Positions 54,274-62,666 of a stretch of DNA of 64,000 nucleotides are shown piece by piece. The notes under the pieces were generated by a model, which worked only from the letters and a program-made list of their open reading frames with translations, ran no database searches and was not told the origin of the DNA. The stretch spans positions 1,116,001 through 1,180,000 of the forward strand of contig NZ_CP109583.1 of NCBI RefSeq assembly GCF_036250755.1. The letters are read 5' to 3'. Each line of letters begins with the position of its first letter. Within the stretch, counting starts at the first letter, position 1. A program made the translations under genes and the position numbers. Source of the DNA: Streptomyces uncialis (GTDB lineage Bacteria > Actinomycetota > Actinomycetes > Streptomycetales > Streptomycetaceae).

Positions 54274-54831
54274 GAGCGAACTCCCCGGGAGAATTTGTTC
54301 CGGGGATGCGAGGGCACAGGAGATGTTCACGGGCATGGCGCGCGGTTGTTGCCCTTGGATATGGTCTGGACCTTCGGCAGGGCATGCGAACAATAGCGTG
54401 CCTGTGTCGTAGTTGTGTCGCAATGATGGAGAGTTCATGGACATCGGTGGGCATCGGGTGCGTTGGCCGAACCTCGCCAGCACCTGAGCACAGCAACAAA
54501 TCCCCTCGTCAGAGGGGGTGTATCAGCCAACTCCGCAGCAAGCCGGAGCCAGGGATCCTGGATCGCTCCGTCCCACGTCCACCCGCGTCACAGGTCCCCG
54601 TCCCACCGGAAAACGGGCTCCCCAACCGGGTTCACCCGCAACGACGTTCCGCGTCCGTCCGCACGTACCGGCAGCTCCGACCCCGCCCGCCGCCGTACCC
54701 GCGCCCGTCCATCGGAACGTCCCCCGCCAACCCGCACCACCCGTCGGAACGGACGGGAGCCGAGGCGGACGCGTCCCTCGGTCCCCAGCCCCGTCCTCAC
54801 CCCACGCCCCCATCCCAAGGAGGAAGAACGC
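54274..54831. other. Divergent regulatory region of the NRPS operon and the NodB gene
   Basis: The 558 bases carry no supported gene. The part from about 54290 to 54450 is much more AT-rich than its surroundings and holds promoter-like elements for the NRPS direction (TTGCGA, then CGCTATTG on the minus strand, about 54390-54422). A small perfect hairpin, CCCCTC-GTCA-GAGGGG, lies at 54502-54517. Regulation cannot be read with certainty. Confidence 0.5.
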
Positions 54832-55899
54832 ATGCTGTACGCGGGAATCGCCTGGTCAGCCGACGGTTACGACGTGGAGGTCATCGATTCCGACGGGAAC
54901 CGGGCAACTGCCCCCACCCACTGGGGCGCCGAGCGCACAGCGGAGCTGACCGCCTGGCTCGGAGCGCCCGGCTCGTCGTCCGAACCTCCCCGCGCCGTGG
55001 TCGTCGAGAGCACCAACGGCCTCGTGGACGGGCTCTTCACGGCGGCCGGTCTGACGGTCTACCGCGCCGACCCCTGGGTACTTCCCGATCGGCCCGACTT
55101 CGGCTCCGTCCCGGCCCTGGCCCTCGCCGAACGGGCCAGGACCGACCTCGCGTCCCTCTCCCCGCTGACGGCGGAGGGCGGCGGCCAGACCGGCCGGGAC
55201 GACGACTACCACGGCGGCATCCGGCGCAGCGCGGCGATCGAGGAAGAACTCACCAGGGCGGGCCGCTGGTTCCGCCACGGAGCACGCGACCGCCACGAGA
55301 TCGCCCTGACCTTCGACGACGGCCCCGACCCGGTCCACACCGGTCAGGTGCTCGACATCCTCGCCCGCTACGGCGTGCACGCCACCTTCTTCTGCGTGGG
55401 CCTCCATGTGAACGCGCTCCCCGACGAGGTGCGGCGGATCGTGGCCGCGGGGCACAGCCTCGGCAACCACACCTGGTCGCACCCGTTCATGCCGGACCTG
55501 AGTCCCCGCCAGTTCCGGCTCCAACTGGAGCGGACCGACGACGCGTTCGACCGCGCGGTGGGCCGGGTGCCGACGGTCTTCCGCCCCCCGTACGGCTCGC
55601 GCACCCCGGAGACCCTGGGCGAACTCCTGCCCGGTGGGCCCGCCCTGGCCCTGTGGGACGTCGACTCCTGGGACTGGGCCCGTCCCGGCCCGGAGAAGAT
55701 CGCCAGTACGGTGCTGGACCACGCCGGTCCGGGCTCCCTGATCCTGATGCACGACGGCGGCGGTGACCGCCGCCAGAGCGTGGCGGCCCTGCCGGCCGTG
55801 ATCGAGGGGCTGCTGGAGCGGGATCTGCGCTTCGTGGCGGCGGACGCGCTGCTGGCCGGGGCGCGGGCGCGGAGCGCGGTGGCACACCTCGGGGAGTGA
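54832..55899 (+). CDS. NodB polysaccharide deacetylase with degenerate IS110-transposase-like N-terminus
   Basis: ATG 54832 follows AAGGAGG and gives 355 residues. Residues about 155-340 form a complete NodB domain: TFDDGPDP (D161 and D162 region), HTWSH metal site (about 212-216), RPPYG and LILMHDG. It should hydrolyse an N-acyl group from a sugar polymer or a small molecule. Residues 1 to about 120 look like the DEDD/RuvC-like domain of IS110 transposases: YAGIAWSADGYDVEVIDSDG, AVVVESTNGLVDGLFTAAGLTVYRADP and ALAERARTDL. The first catalytic Asp (GIDW) is Ala here, so it cannot be an active transposase. There is no signal peptide, so the enzyme is probably cytoplasmic. Divergent from the NRPS operon, it could be a pathway deacylase. 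Confidence 0.88.
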   Translation: MLYAGIAWSADGYDVEVIDSDGNRATAPTHWGAERTAELTAWLGAPGSSSEPPRAVVVESTNGLVDGLFTAAGLTVYRADPWVLPDRPDFGSVPALALAERARTDLASLSPLTAEGGGQTGRDDDYHGGIRRSAAIEEELTRAGRWFRHGARDRHEIALTFDDGPDPVHTGQVLDILARYGVHATFFCVGLHVNALPDEVRRIVAAGHSLGNHTWSHPFMPDLSPRQFRLQLERTDDAFDRAVGRVPTVFRPPYGSRTPETLGELLPGGPALALWDVDSWDWARPGPEKIASTVLDHAGPGSLILMHDGGGDRRQSVAALPAVIEGLLERDLRFVAADALLAGARARSAVAHLGE

Positions 55900-55922
55900 C
55901 ACCCGCGGCGACGAAGCCCGCC

Positions 55923-55944
55923 CGCCGGTCCCCGCCGACCGGCG
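55923..55944. terminator. Hairpin between convergent NodB and SUKH-like genes
   Basis: CGCCGGTC-N6-GACCGGCG is a perfect 8-bp stem in the 63-base gap between two convergent stops and can serve both. Confidence 0.65.
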
Positions 55945-55962
55945 GCGTGGGGACACCGCCGA

Positions 55963-56529
55963 TCAGGACAGCGAGGCGAGGAGCCCGAGCCCCGGAGCCA
56001 GCACACCGGGCTGCCCGAGAGCGCGGAAGTCCGCCTCGACGGCCGCCAGGTCGAGGACTCCGGCGCGCACGGCGTGGTACCGGACGACCGACCAGAGGAA
56101 GACGTCGAGGTTGTCGAACTGCGTGCCGGCCTCGATGACTTCCTCCTCGTGGAACCACACCGCGACCCGGCCGCTGGTGAGCACGACGTAGTAGTTGCCT
56201 CCCCCGTCGGCGCCGATGGACCACACGTCGCCGTCGGAAAGCTCCGTCCGGTAGTCGGAGCCGAGTATCCGGCAGTCGTTGGCCTCGAAGTCGAAGGCGT
56301 ACGACCAGCCGTGTATGTCGAGGCGCTGCGGCAGGGTCCCCGCGCGGACCCTGCGGTCGAAGCCGGACAACGCGGTCGCGGCGTCGGGCGGAAGCTTCGC
56401 GAGGAACGGTTCGACGGGGCGGGTCGACGCCGGGATACCGACCCGCGCGTCGCCGGGGAACCAGCGCGCCAGCTCGCTGTCCAGATCCCGATCCACGTAT
56501 CCGGCCAGCCGGTCAACGGTGAGAGGCAT
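55963..56529 (-). CDS. SUKH/SMI1-like protein, orphan
   Basis: The 188-residue acidic protein starts at ATG 56529. The second half has the SMI1/KNR4-like pattern SIGADGGGNYYVVLTSG, RVAVWFHEEEVIEAG, then FDNLDVFLWSVVR. Unlike the SUKH gene at 5102, no toxin gene lies beside it, so it may be an orphan immunity gene or have another role. It is divergent from the hypothetical gene at 56806. The fold assignment is by pattern and not certain. Confidence 0.65.
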   Translation of the reverse strand: MPLTVDRLAGYVDRDLDSELARWFPGDARVGIPASTRPVEPFLAKLPPDAATALSGFDRRVRAGTLPQRLDIHGWSYAFDFEANDCRILGSDYRTELSDGDVWSIGADGGGNYYVVLTSGRVAVWFHEEEVIEAGTQFDNLDVFLWSVVRYHAVRAGVLDLAAVEADFRALGQPGVLAPGLGLLASLS

Positions 56530-56805
56530 GCGGTGAGGCTAGACCGAGGGGTCCTGCGGTGCCAAAAGGGGTCGGGGCGGGGGGCCTTGGCCCTGCGGCA
56601 GACCTGCCGCGGATCCCGGCTGGCGCCCGGGGTACGGGAAGCGGTGCCGTGGGACCAGGAGGTCCGAAGCCCGGCACGGATGTCCGCAACGGTGCCCGTG
56701 TGAGACGCCTGCGGGCAGTGTCCGTACCGGTCTTGCGCCGATCCGTCCGAGCGGATCCTCGCCGGAACCGACTCGCCTCATGCCCAAGTACACGAAGGAG
56801 CAGAG

Positions 56806-57579
56806 GTGGCGTTCACCATGAGACTCACCCTCGACAACGACTGGACGGTGACGGTGACGGTGACGGGCGATCCTCTGCGGATCAGCCCACGTTTCGACTT
56901 CCGGGACTTCCGTGTGCGCGTCGCGCCGTACGCGAACGTCGAGGAACGCGGACAGTTCCTTCTGGACACCTTCGGCAGTCAGCCGTGGTTGTGGGACACG
57001 CCGGACGAGCTCCGGTTCGATCAGGCGGGCCGGGAACTGATCGGCGCCGAGTTCCAGATCGCCGGTGAGGCCGCCGATGCCGAGGACTCCGCCCGCGTCC
57101 CCCTCACGCCCCTCGTCCGCCCGGGCGGGCTCCGCGCGGACGAGGCCCGGGACTTCCGCCTGGACGTGACCACAGAACTCTGCCGTTCCCCCGGGGATGC
57201 CGTGCTCACCGGCCTGCGCGACCTCGATGTTCTCGACGAGCCGCTGGAGGCCCGGATCGGCATCGCACCCGGCTTGGCGCTCCTGGTCCAGCACAACACC
57301 GTGGTCGGATGGAGCCTCACCGACCCCGTGCGGTACCTGACCACCGGCTTCGCCGCCCCGGACCCGGCTCCGCCGCTCCCGGTGACCCGAGTCCTGTTCA
57401 CCACGTGCATGGACCTCGTCACCTCACCGCTGCTCGACCACGTGCGGGACCGCGAACCGGCCGCCCTGACCCGGCTCCGGGCACTCGACCGCGCCCTGCG
57501 CGACCAGCGCGAGGACCGGCACCGCGCCGACGCCCTGCTCGGCCTGATCGCCACCTACGTCGAGGACTACGCAACGTGA
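56806..57579 (+). CDS. Hypothetical protein, 257 aa
   Basis: GTG 56806 follows AAGGAG and is preferred to the ATG four codons on. The N-terminus is a short beta-rich segment containing WTVTVTVTG, followed by FDFRDFRVRVAPYANVEERGQFLLDTFG and a mostly alpha-helical C-terminus rich in Arg and Leu. I do not recognise a family or catalytic motif. No export signal is visible. It precedes the TOPRIM gene by 166 bases on the same strand, so they may be related in function. Confidence 0.6.
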   Translation: MAFTMRLTLDNDWTVTVTVTGDPLRISPRFDFRDFRVRVAPYANVEERGQFLLDTFGSQPWLWDTPDELRFDQAGRELIGAEFQIAGEAADAEDSARVPLTPLVRPGGLRADEARDFRLDVTTELCRSPGDAVLTGLRDLDVLDEPLEARIGIAPGLALLVQHNTVVGWSLTDPVRYLTTGFAAPDPAPPLPVTRVLFTTCMDLVTSPLLDHVRDREPAALTRLRALDRALRDQREDRHRADALLGLIATYVEDYAT

Positions 57580-57745
57580 AGGTGAACCGGCCGGGACGAC
57601 GGACACACCGGCCTGGCCCGGCTCCGGGGTGTTCATGGGCTTCGCCTGTCGCCCGATGAATCGTCGGAGGCCGGAGTTAACCACCGCTCGGCGTGCCCGA
57701 GGAAATTCGCTGTCGCGGTGGCCGGAAAGGGCAGAGGATCGCACC

Positions 57746-58366
57746 ATGACAGACATGGGGGCGTTCCGGGACGCGGTCACCGCGTGGGCGGCCGACGGCG
57801 GGGGCGGCGACCGTGCGAGCGAGCTCGGCGCGCGGCTGCCCGTGCGGACGGTCGTCCTGCTGGAGGGCTTGAGCGACGCGGCGGCCGTCAACGCGCTGGC
57901 CGCGCGCCGCGGGCGGGATCTGGCGGCCGAAGGAGTCTGCGTCCTGTCGATGGGCGGTGCGACGAACGTCGGGCGCTTCGCCGGTCTCCTCGGGCCGTCC
58001 GGCCTCGGCCTTGACCTCACGGGGCTGTGCGACGAGGCGGAACGCCCGTACTACGACCGCGGTCTGGAGCGGGCCGGAGCGGCACAGCGGGAGTTCTTCG
58101 TCTGTGCGGCGGATCTGGAGGACGAACTGATCCGCGCGCTGGGTGTGCCACGGGTGGAGGAACTGGTCCGTGAGGAGGGCGACCTGCGCGCTTGGCGGAC
58201 CTTCCTGCGGCAGCCGGCACAACGGGGTCGCGCCCCGCAGCAGCAGTTGCGGCGCTTCCTCGGCACGAAGAAGGGACGCAAGATCCGCTACGGCCACGTC
58301 CTCGTCGAGGGCCTCGGCCCCGACCGCACCCCCGCCCCGCTCGACCGCCTGCTCACCAGCCTCTGA
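57746..58366 (+). CDS. Stand-alone TOPRIM-domain protein (OLD-nuclease C-terminal type)
   Basis: The 206-residue protein has the TOPRIM signature: VVLLEGLSDAAAVNALA with the invariant Glu (E40), VLSMGGATNVGRF, LTGLCDEAERPYY and FVCAADLEDELIRALG. This corresponds to the nuclease half of OLD family proteins, without their ABC ATPase. The C-terminal part, RRFLGTKKGRKIRYGHVLVE, is conserved in such stand-alone actinobacterial proteins. It may act as a metal-dependent nuclease in DNA repair or phage defence; no ATPase partner is nearby. ATG 57746 follows AGAGGA. Confidence 0.8.
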   Translation: MTDMGAFRDAVTAWAADGGGGDRASELGARLPVRTVVLLEGLSDAAAVNALAARRGRDLAAEGVCVLSMGGATNVGRFAGLLGPSGLGLDLTGLCDEAERPYYDRGLERAGAAQREFFVCAADLEDELIRALGVPRVEELVREEGDLRAWRTFLRQPAQRGRAPQQQLRRFLGTKKGRKIRYGHVLVEGLGPDRTPAPLDRLLTSL

Positions 58367-58449
58367 CCAGCGGTCGGGCAGCCTCTGACCACAATCGGTC
58401 GGCAGTATCCGACCACAACCGGTCGGCGGCCTCTGAACACCGGTCGACG
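58359..58449. repeat. Four tandem copies of a ~24-bp unit overlapping the TOPRIM stop
   Basis: Units start at 58359, 58381, 58405 and 58429 with consensus GCCTCTGACCACAACCGGTCGGCG. The third unit contains the perfect inverted repeat CCGACC-N6-GGTCGG, and the others contain degenerate versions. The first unit includes the TGA of the TOPRIM gene. They could be a terminator array, operators or a variable repeat. The remainder of the 479-base gap up to 58845 shows no gene. Confidence 0.85.
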
Positions 58450-58845
58450 CCGATCGTCCTCCCGGCCTCGCCAAGAGCACCGTCCACCCCGCCGCACGGG
58501 CCGGGCGGACCCGACCACCGCGGCTCGCCCACACACATCAGACGGCTGATGGCGCACGGCACCAAGGTCGGTACGGATGTTGACGATTTGGCCCCGGCGC
58601 GCGGCATGGCGGTGCCATGCTGAGCGCGCTGACGCGGGGCCTTGCGCCGCATCGGCTGTCGGGCATCATCAGACCGTCGCGGACCCGTCCCAGGGCGCTG
58701 ATCAGGTCGCGGCCGTGTGGCCCGCGTCCTGGCCGTCGGCCCCACGGTCCGGTCCGTGGCTGTCGGCCGCCCCGCCACGGTTTCCCGAGGGGCCGGCCGG
58801 TCCCCGCCGTCGCGGCGCGGACCAGGGAAGGGGAACACCATCCTC

Positions 58846-60264
58846 ATGTCTTCACGCTCCGCGTTACGCCCGGTGCCACGTGTCGGGTCGCGCCGCCGGT
58901 CGACCGCGTTGTTGGCCACCGGTGCGCTGCTCTGCTCCGGGTTCGTCGCGGTGGCAGTTCCGGCCGCGACCGCCGCCCCGGCGGTCGCGGGCGCACCGGC
59001 GGCGTACATCGCCAACAGCGAGTCGGACAACGTGTCGGTCGTGGACACGGCCACCGATACGGTGACCTCGACCGTAGCCGTCGGTGACAGACCGTCCGGA
59101 GTGGCGGTGACCCCCGACGGCGGCAGGGCCTACGTCGCCAACCGCGGCTCCGGTTCGGTGTCGGTGATCGACACCGCCACCGGCGCGGTCACCGCGACCG
59201 TCGCCGTCGGCGACGGACCGTTCGGCGTGGCCGCCGCTCCCGACGGCGACAGTGTCTACGTCACCAACTTCCAGTCCGACTCGGTCTCGGTGATCGGCAC
59301 CGCGACGAACACCGTCACCGCGACCGTGCCCGTCGGAGCGCAGCCGAACAGCGTCGCGGTCGCTCCGGGCGGAGACCGCTTCTACGTCAGCAGCGCCTCC
59401 GCGGTCTCGGTGATCGACACCGCCACCCAGACCCTCATCGGCACGGTCCCCGTCTCCAGGCCCAACGGCCTGACGGTGACCCCCGACGGCGCCCGGCTCC
59501 ACGTCAGCTCGCAGAACGCGGGCGTGGTCACCGTGATCGACACCGCCACCCGCACCGTCACCGGAACCGTCCCCGTCGGGAACAGCCCCTTCGGCGCCGC
59601 GGGGTCCCCGGACGGGTCCCGCGTCTATGTGACCAACATCGGTGGCAACAGCACGTCGGTCATCGACACCGTCACCGGCACGGTCGTGGACACCGTCGGT
59701 GTCGGCTCCACCCCGATCGGCGTCGCGGTGACCCCTGACGGCGGCGAGGTCTACGTCGCCGACAGCAACAGCGGCACCGCCTCGGTGATCGACACGGCCA
59801 CCAACACCGTCACCGCCACCGTGCCCGTCGGCAGCGGTCCGTACGCCGTGGCGTTCGCCCCGGCACCCACGTCCTCCTCGGACATCGACGTCGATGTCAC
59901 CGCGCGGCCGAACCTGGGCATCCTGGTCCCCTATCTCACCTACACCGTGACCGCCCGCGCGCTGGGCCCGGACGCGGTCACCACGGGTACCGTCACCGCC
60001 ACCCTGCCGCCCGGTGCCACCGCCACCAGCCTGTCCCCCGGCTGCACCACCGCGACCGGCACCGTCACCTGCTCGTACGGCACCATCGCGACGGGAGCCG
60101 CGGCGAGCAAGACGTTCCGCGTCCCCCTGCACCTGCTGTCCCTCGGCACCGTGAAGGTCACCGGCACCCGGACCGCCTCCTCACCCACCGACCCCAACCC
60201 GGCCAACGACCGCGCCACCGCGACCTGCACCGTCGTCTCCATCCTCCTGGCCACCTGCGCCTGA
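58846..60264 (+). CDS. Secreted seven-bladed YVTN/YncE-type beta-propeller with C-terminal DUF11-like domain
   Basis: The product has 472 residues. A signal peptide (residues 1 to about 45, ending ATAAPAVAG) follows ATG 58846. Seven repeats of about 42 residues form a propeller, each with a blade such as VYVTNxxSxSVSVIDTATxTVTATVPVG. Residues about 345-470 form a DUF11-like beta-sandwich (VTARALGPDAVTTGTVTATLPPGA, then PTDPNPANDRA). Such proteins are extracellular and bind other proteins or polymers; enzyme activity is unlikely. The gene is alone between the repeat-rich region and the hairpin at 60341-60370. Confidence 0.9.
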   Translation: MSSRSALRPVPRVGSRRRSTALLATGALLCSGFVAVAVPAATAAPAVAGAPAAYIANSESDNVSVVDTATDTVTSTVAVGDRPSGVAVTPDGGRAYVANRGSGSVSVIDTATGAVTATVAVGDGPFGVAAAPDGDSVYVTNFQSDSVSVIGTATNTVTATVPVGAQPNSVAVAPGGDRFYVSSASAVSVIDTATQTLIGTVPVSRPNGLTVTPDGARLHVSSQNAGVVTVIDTATRTVTGTVPVGNSPFGAAGSPDGSRVYVTNIGGNSTSVIDTVTGTVVDTVGVGSTPIGVAVTPDGGEVYVADSNSGTASVIDTATNTVTATVPVGSGPYAVAFAPAPTSSSDIDVDVTARPNLGILVPYLTYTVTARALGPDAVTTGTVTATLPPGATATSLSPGCTTATGTVTCSYGTIATGAAASKTFRVPLHLLSLGTVKVTGTRTASSPTDPNPANDRATATCTVVSILLATCA

Positions 60265-60340
60265 CCGTCCCGGCCCCGGCGGGCAGCCGAAACCCGCTGG
60301 GGCACCATCCGGGGAGCATGGCCGGCCGCCATCCCCCGCC

Positions 60341-60370
60341 CGGGCAGGCAGCGGGACTGCCGACTGCCCG
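60341..60370. terminator. Hairpin between convergent propeller and TetR genes
   Basis: Outer arms CGGGCAG (60341-60347) and CTGCCCG (60364-60370) enclose an inner GGCAG-CGGGA-CTGCC stem. It is placed between the stops at 60264 and 60402. Confidence 0.65.
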
Positions 60371-60401
60371 GTCAAGGGGCGACGGTACGGCGCCCGTCCG
60401 C

Positions 60402-60941
60402 TCAGGCGGGGCGGAGGCCCTTGGTCAGTGACTCGACCACCATGTCGGCTCCCTGGGCGTTCGTCAGCTCCGGCATCTCGTGCGCGGCCATGGCGGTGAG
60501 CTGGACGAGCAGCGAGCGGGCCCAGCGGTCGGGAAGTCCGGGGCGGATGACACCTTCGCGCACCGCGCGGTCGATGAAGCCGTCGAGCCGCTCCATCAGC
60601 CGGCGGAGACGATCGGCCCCCGCCTCGTCCCGCACCTGCCGCACGTCCACCGGCAACCGTCTGCTGACGGCGATGATGCCTTCCGCATAGCGGTGCAGGG
60701 CGACCAGCACGGGCGCCTCGGTCAGCCGCGCCTCGGTGACGACCTGCTCGCAGGCATCGAGCTTGGCGGTATGGACCGCGGCCAGGAGCTCCTCGCGCGT
60801 GGTGAAGCGGCGGTAGACGGTACGCCGGTCGACCCCCGCCGCCACCGCGATCGCCGCGATGCTCGCGCCGGGGTCGGCCGCCAGCAGGCGCGCGCCGGTC
60901 CGGAGGACCGCGTCCAGGTTGCGTTCCGCGTCAGCTCTCAT
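60402..60941 (-). CDS. TetR/AcrR family transcriptional regulator
   Basis: ATG 60941 gives 179 residues; the longer in-frame extension lacks a ribosome site. The DNA-binding domain reads ASIAAIAVAAGVDRRTVYRRFTTREELLAAV (about residues 28-58). The C-terminal half is the helical effector domain. It is divergent from the PPOX and SDR genes across 146 bases and probably controls them. The ligand is unknown. It resembles small TetR proteins often adjacent to SDR or oxidoreductase genes. Confidence 0.92.
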   Translation of the reverse strand: MRADAERNLDAVLRTGARLLAADPGASIAAIAVAAGVDRRTVYRRFTTREELLAAVHTAKLDACEQVVTEARLTEAPVLVALHRYAEGIIAVSRRLPVDVRQVRDEAGADRLRRLMERLDGFIDRAVREGVIRPGLPDRWARSLLVQLTAMAAHEMPELTNAQGADMVVESLTKGLRPA

Positions 60942-61087
60942 CGTGACCCGGAGTCTACGCGGAACAGCAGATGAGCCATCAACGATCCCAAAACTGTTGC
61001 GCATCCTCGATCAAATGTCCCATAGTTGTGGCACTTGATTCATTCGACGTGTCGTTCGCAGCGTCCGCACTCAGTCAGGAGTCACGC

Positions 61088-61501
61088 GTGAGCCCGGTCC
61101 GCCTGTCCGTGAAACTCAAGGAGGCCCTCGATGCCCGGATCTTCGTCACTGTGGCGACCCTGCGGCCCGACGGGAGTCCGCACCAGTCGGTGGTCTGGAT
61201 CGGGAGGGAGGACGACGAGCTCTTCTTCGTGACCGGTGTCGACAAGCTCAAAGTCCGCCATCTGCGGCACGATCCACGGCTGGGCGTCATGGTGAACCCG
61301 CCGGACGAGCCGTACGGATACGCGTCGATCAGCGGCACAGCCCGGCTCGAAGGCCCGGGCAGCGGCGAGCGCATGGACCGACTGGCCGTCAAGTACACGG
61401 GCGTGACCTGGGCCGAGCACAACGCGGAATCCCACGCGGCCCTCCCGGAACTGGTGACCGTCCTCATCACTCCCGAGAAGATCGCGGCACGGTTCCTGTG
61501 A
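61088..61501 (+). CDS. PPOX-class (F420- or FMN-dependent) oxidoreductase
   Basis: GTG 61088 follows CAGGAG and gives 137 residues. The split-barrel flavin fold is evident: RIFVTVATLRPDGSPHQSVVWIG, FFVTGVDKLKVRHLRHDPRLGVMV and YASISGTARLEG. The length and pattern fit the F420-dependent PPOX enzymes of actinobacteria (TIGR03618 type), cytoplasmic reductases of varied substrates. It lies 28 bases before the SDR gene in the same operon, divergent from TetR. Confidence 0.9.
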   Translation: MSPVRLSVKLKEALDARIFVTVATLRPDGSPHQSVVWIGREDDELFFVTGVDKLKVRHLRHDPRLGVMVNPPDEPYGYASISGTARLEGPGSGERMDRLAVKYTGVTWAEHNAESHAALPELVTVLITPEKIAARFL

Positions 61502-61529
61502 GCCGGGGGCACGAGCGAGGAGTACCGCG

Positions 61530-62375
61530 GTGAAGACCTACGTCATCACCGGCGGCACGGACGGCATCGGCGGGGCCATCGCCCGCACCTACCTGGACAG
61601 GGGACAGGAGGTGGTGGTGGTCGGACGCGACACGGCGAAGGGCGAGGCATGGCTGGAGACCGCGCGACGACGCGACGCGGCCTCCCGGGCGCACTTCCTC
61701 CGCGCCGACCTGAGCCTGCTGTCCGAGACCGGAGCCCTGCTCGACACGCTCCGTGCGTCCTTCACGAAGGTCGATGCCCTGGTGCTGTGCGCCCGGCACT
61801 TCCGTACCACCCGCCTGGTCACCGCCGAGGGATTCGAGAACACCTTCGCCCACTTCTATCTGAGCCGATTCGTCCTGAGCCACGGGCTGACCGGCCTCCT
61901 CGACTCCGCCGACGCCCCGGTCATCGTCAATGTCGCGGGACCCGGCGGCGAAGGGAAGATCCACTGGAACGACCTCCAGCTCACCCGGGACTACGACGGG
62001 CACACAGCCCTCACACAGGGCGGGCGGCTCAACGACCTGCTCGGCGTCTCCTACGCGGACCGCCGGCCAGGGACGAAAGTGCGGTACGTCCTGTTCCACC
62101 CGGGAACGGTCAGCACCGGATTCTCCGGGGAGTACACCCCGGACACCCAGGCCCGGATCGCCGACATCCGCCGAACCGCCCAACCGGTGGAGGAAGCCGT
62201 GCTCCCGATCATCCGCGTGCTCGACAGCCCACCCGACACCGCACTCAGCGCCTTCGTCCGGGACACCCCCCTCCTCCCCCAAGGCCCCGCATTCTCGGTC
62301 GAGCAGGCCCGCCGACTGCGTCTGCGTACCGAGGGGATACTGGCGGACCACGCCACAGCCATGAAGAGCGACTGA
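61530..62375 (+). CDS. SDR-family dehydrogenase-like protein, degenerate active site
   Basis: GTG 61530 follows GAGGAG; 281 residues. The Rossmann motif is intact (VITGGTDGIGGAIA), and FRTTRLVTAEGFENTFAHFYLSRFVL is typical of SDRs. Where the catalytic YxxxK should lie the sequence reads ALTQGGRLNDLL, so both Tyr and Lys appear absent. The PG motif (FHPGTVSTGF) is kept. It may bind NAD(P) without classical catalysis or use a different mechanism. It is in an operon with the PPOX gene, followed by a hairpin at 62551-62585. Confidence 0.85.
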   Translation: MKTYVITGGTDGIGGAIARTYLDRGQEVVVVGRDTAKGEAWLETARRRDAASRAHFLRADLSLLSETGALLDTLRASFTKVDALVLCARHFRTTRLVTAEGFENTFAHFYLSRFVLSHGLTGLLDSADAPVIVNVAGPGGEGKIHWNDLQLTRDYDGHTALTQGGRLNDLLGVSYADRRPGTKVRYVLFHPGTVSTGFSGEYTPDTQARIADIRRTAQPVEEAVLPIIRVLDSPPDTALSAFVRDTPLLPQGPAFSVEQARRLRLRTEGILADHATAMKSD

Positions 62376-62550
62376 CACGGCCCACCGTGCGGGCGGCTTG
62401 AGCGGCGGTCAGCCCTGCCGGTACGCCTCCAGCAGCAGCCGTGAATGGTCAGCCGGACCTGGTGGGACAGGCACCTCCGTGTGGTGAGGCCGGCGGCATT
62501 CCGCAGTACGCGCTGTGCGGCCTGAGTCGCTGACGCTTCATCAATTCCCA

Positions 62551-62585
62551 AGAGAGCCGGGCCACTTCGCGTGGTCCGGCCTCTT
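62551..62585 (+). terminator. Imperfect hairpin after the PPOX-SDR operon
   Basis: GAGAGCCGGGCCAC and GTGGTCCGGCCTC pair with a few mismatches around a 5-base loop, followed by TTGTGTG. The other bases of 62376-62666 show no gene. Confidence 0.6.
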
Positions 62586-62625
62586 GTGTGCACCCCCTGG
62601 CATGGGCTAGATCTCTTCTCGCGAT

Positions 62626-62637
62626 TGGTACAGACCA
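62626..62637 (+). promoter_or_regulatory. DasR-type box (dre) upstream of the chitinase
   Basis: TGGTACAGACCA differs from the Streptomyces dre core TGGTCTAGACCA at two central positions. It lies 29 bases before the chitinase ATG. DasR represses chitin-utilisation genes until glucosamine-6-phosphate releases it, so this gene is probably in that regulon. Confidence 0.75.
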
Positions 62638-62666
62638 TCTGACCCCACTCAGACAAGGCCACCAGT

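Noticed and set aside
54832..55899. An IS110-type insertion sequence
   Set aside because: Only the N-terminal domain resembles the transposase, its first catalytic residue is lost, the remainder is a NodB deacetylase, and no element ends were found.
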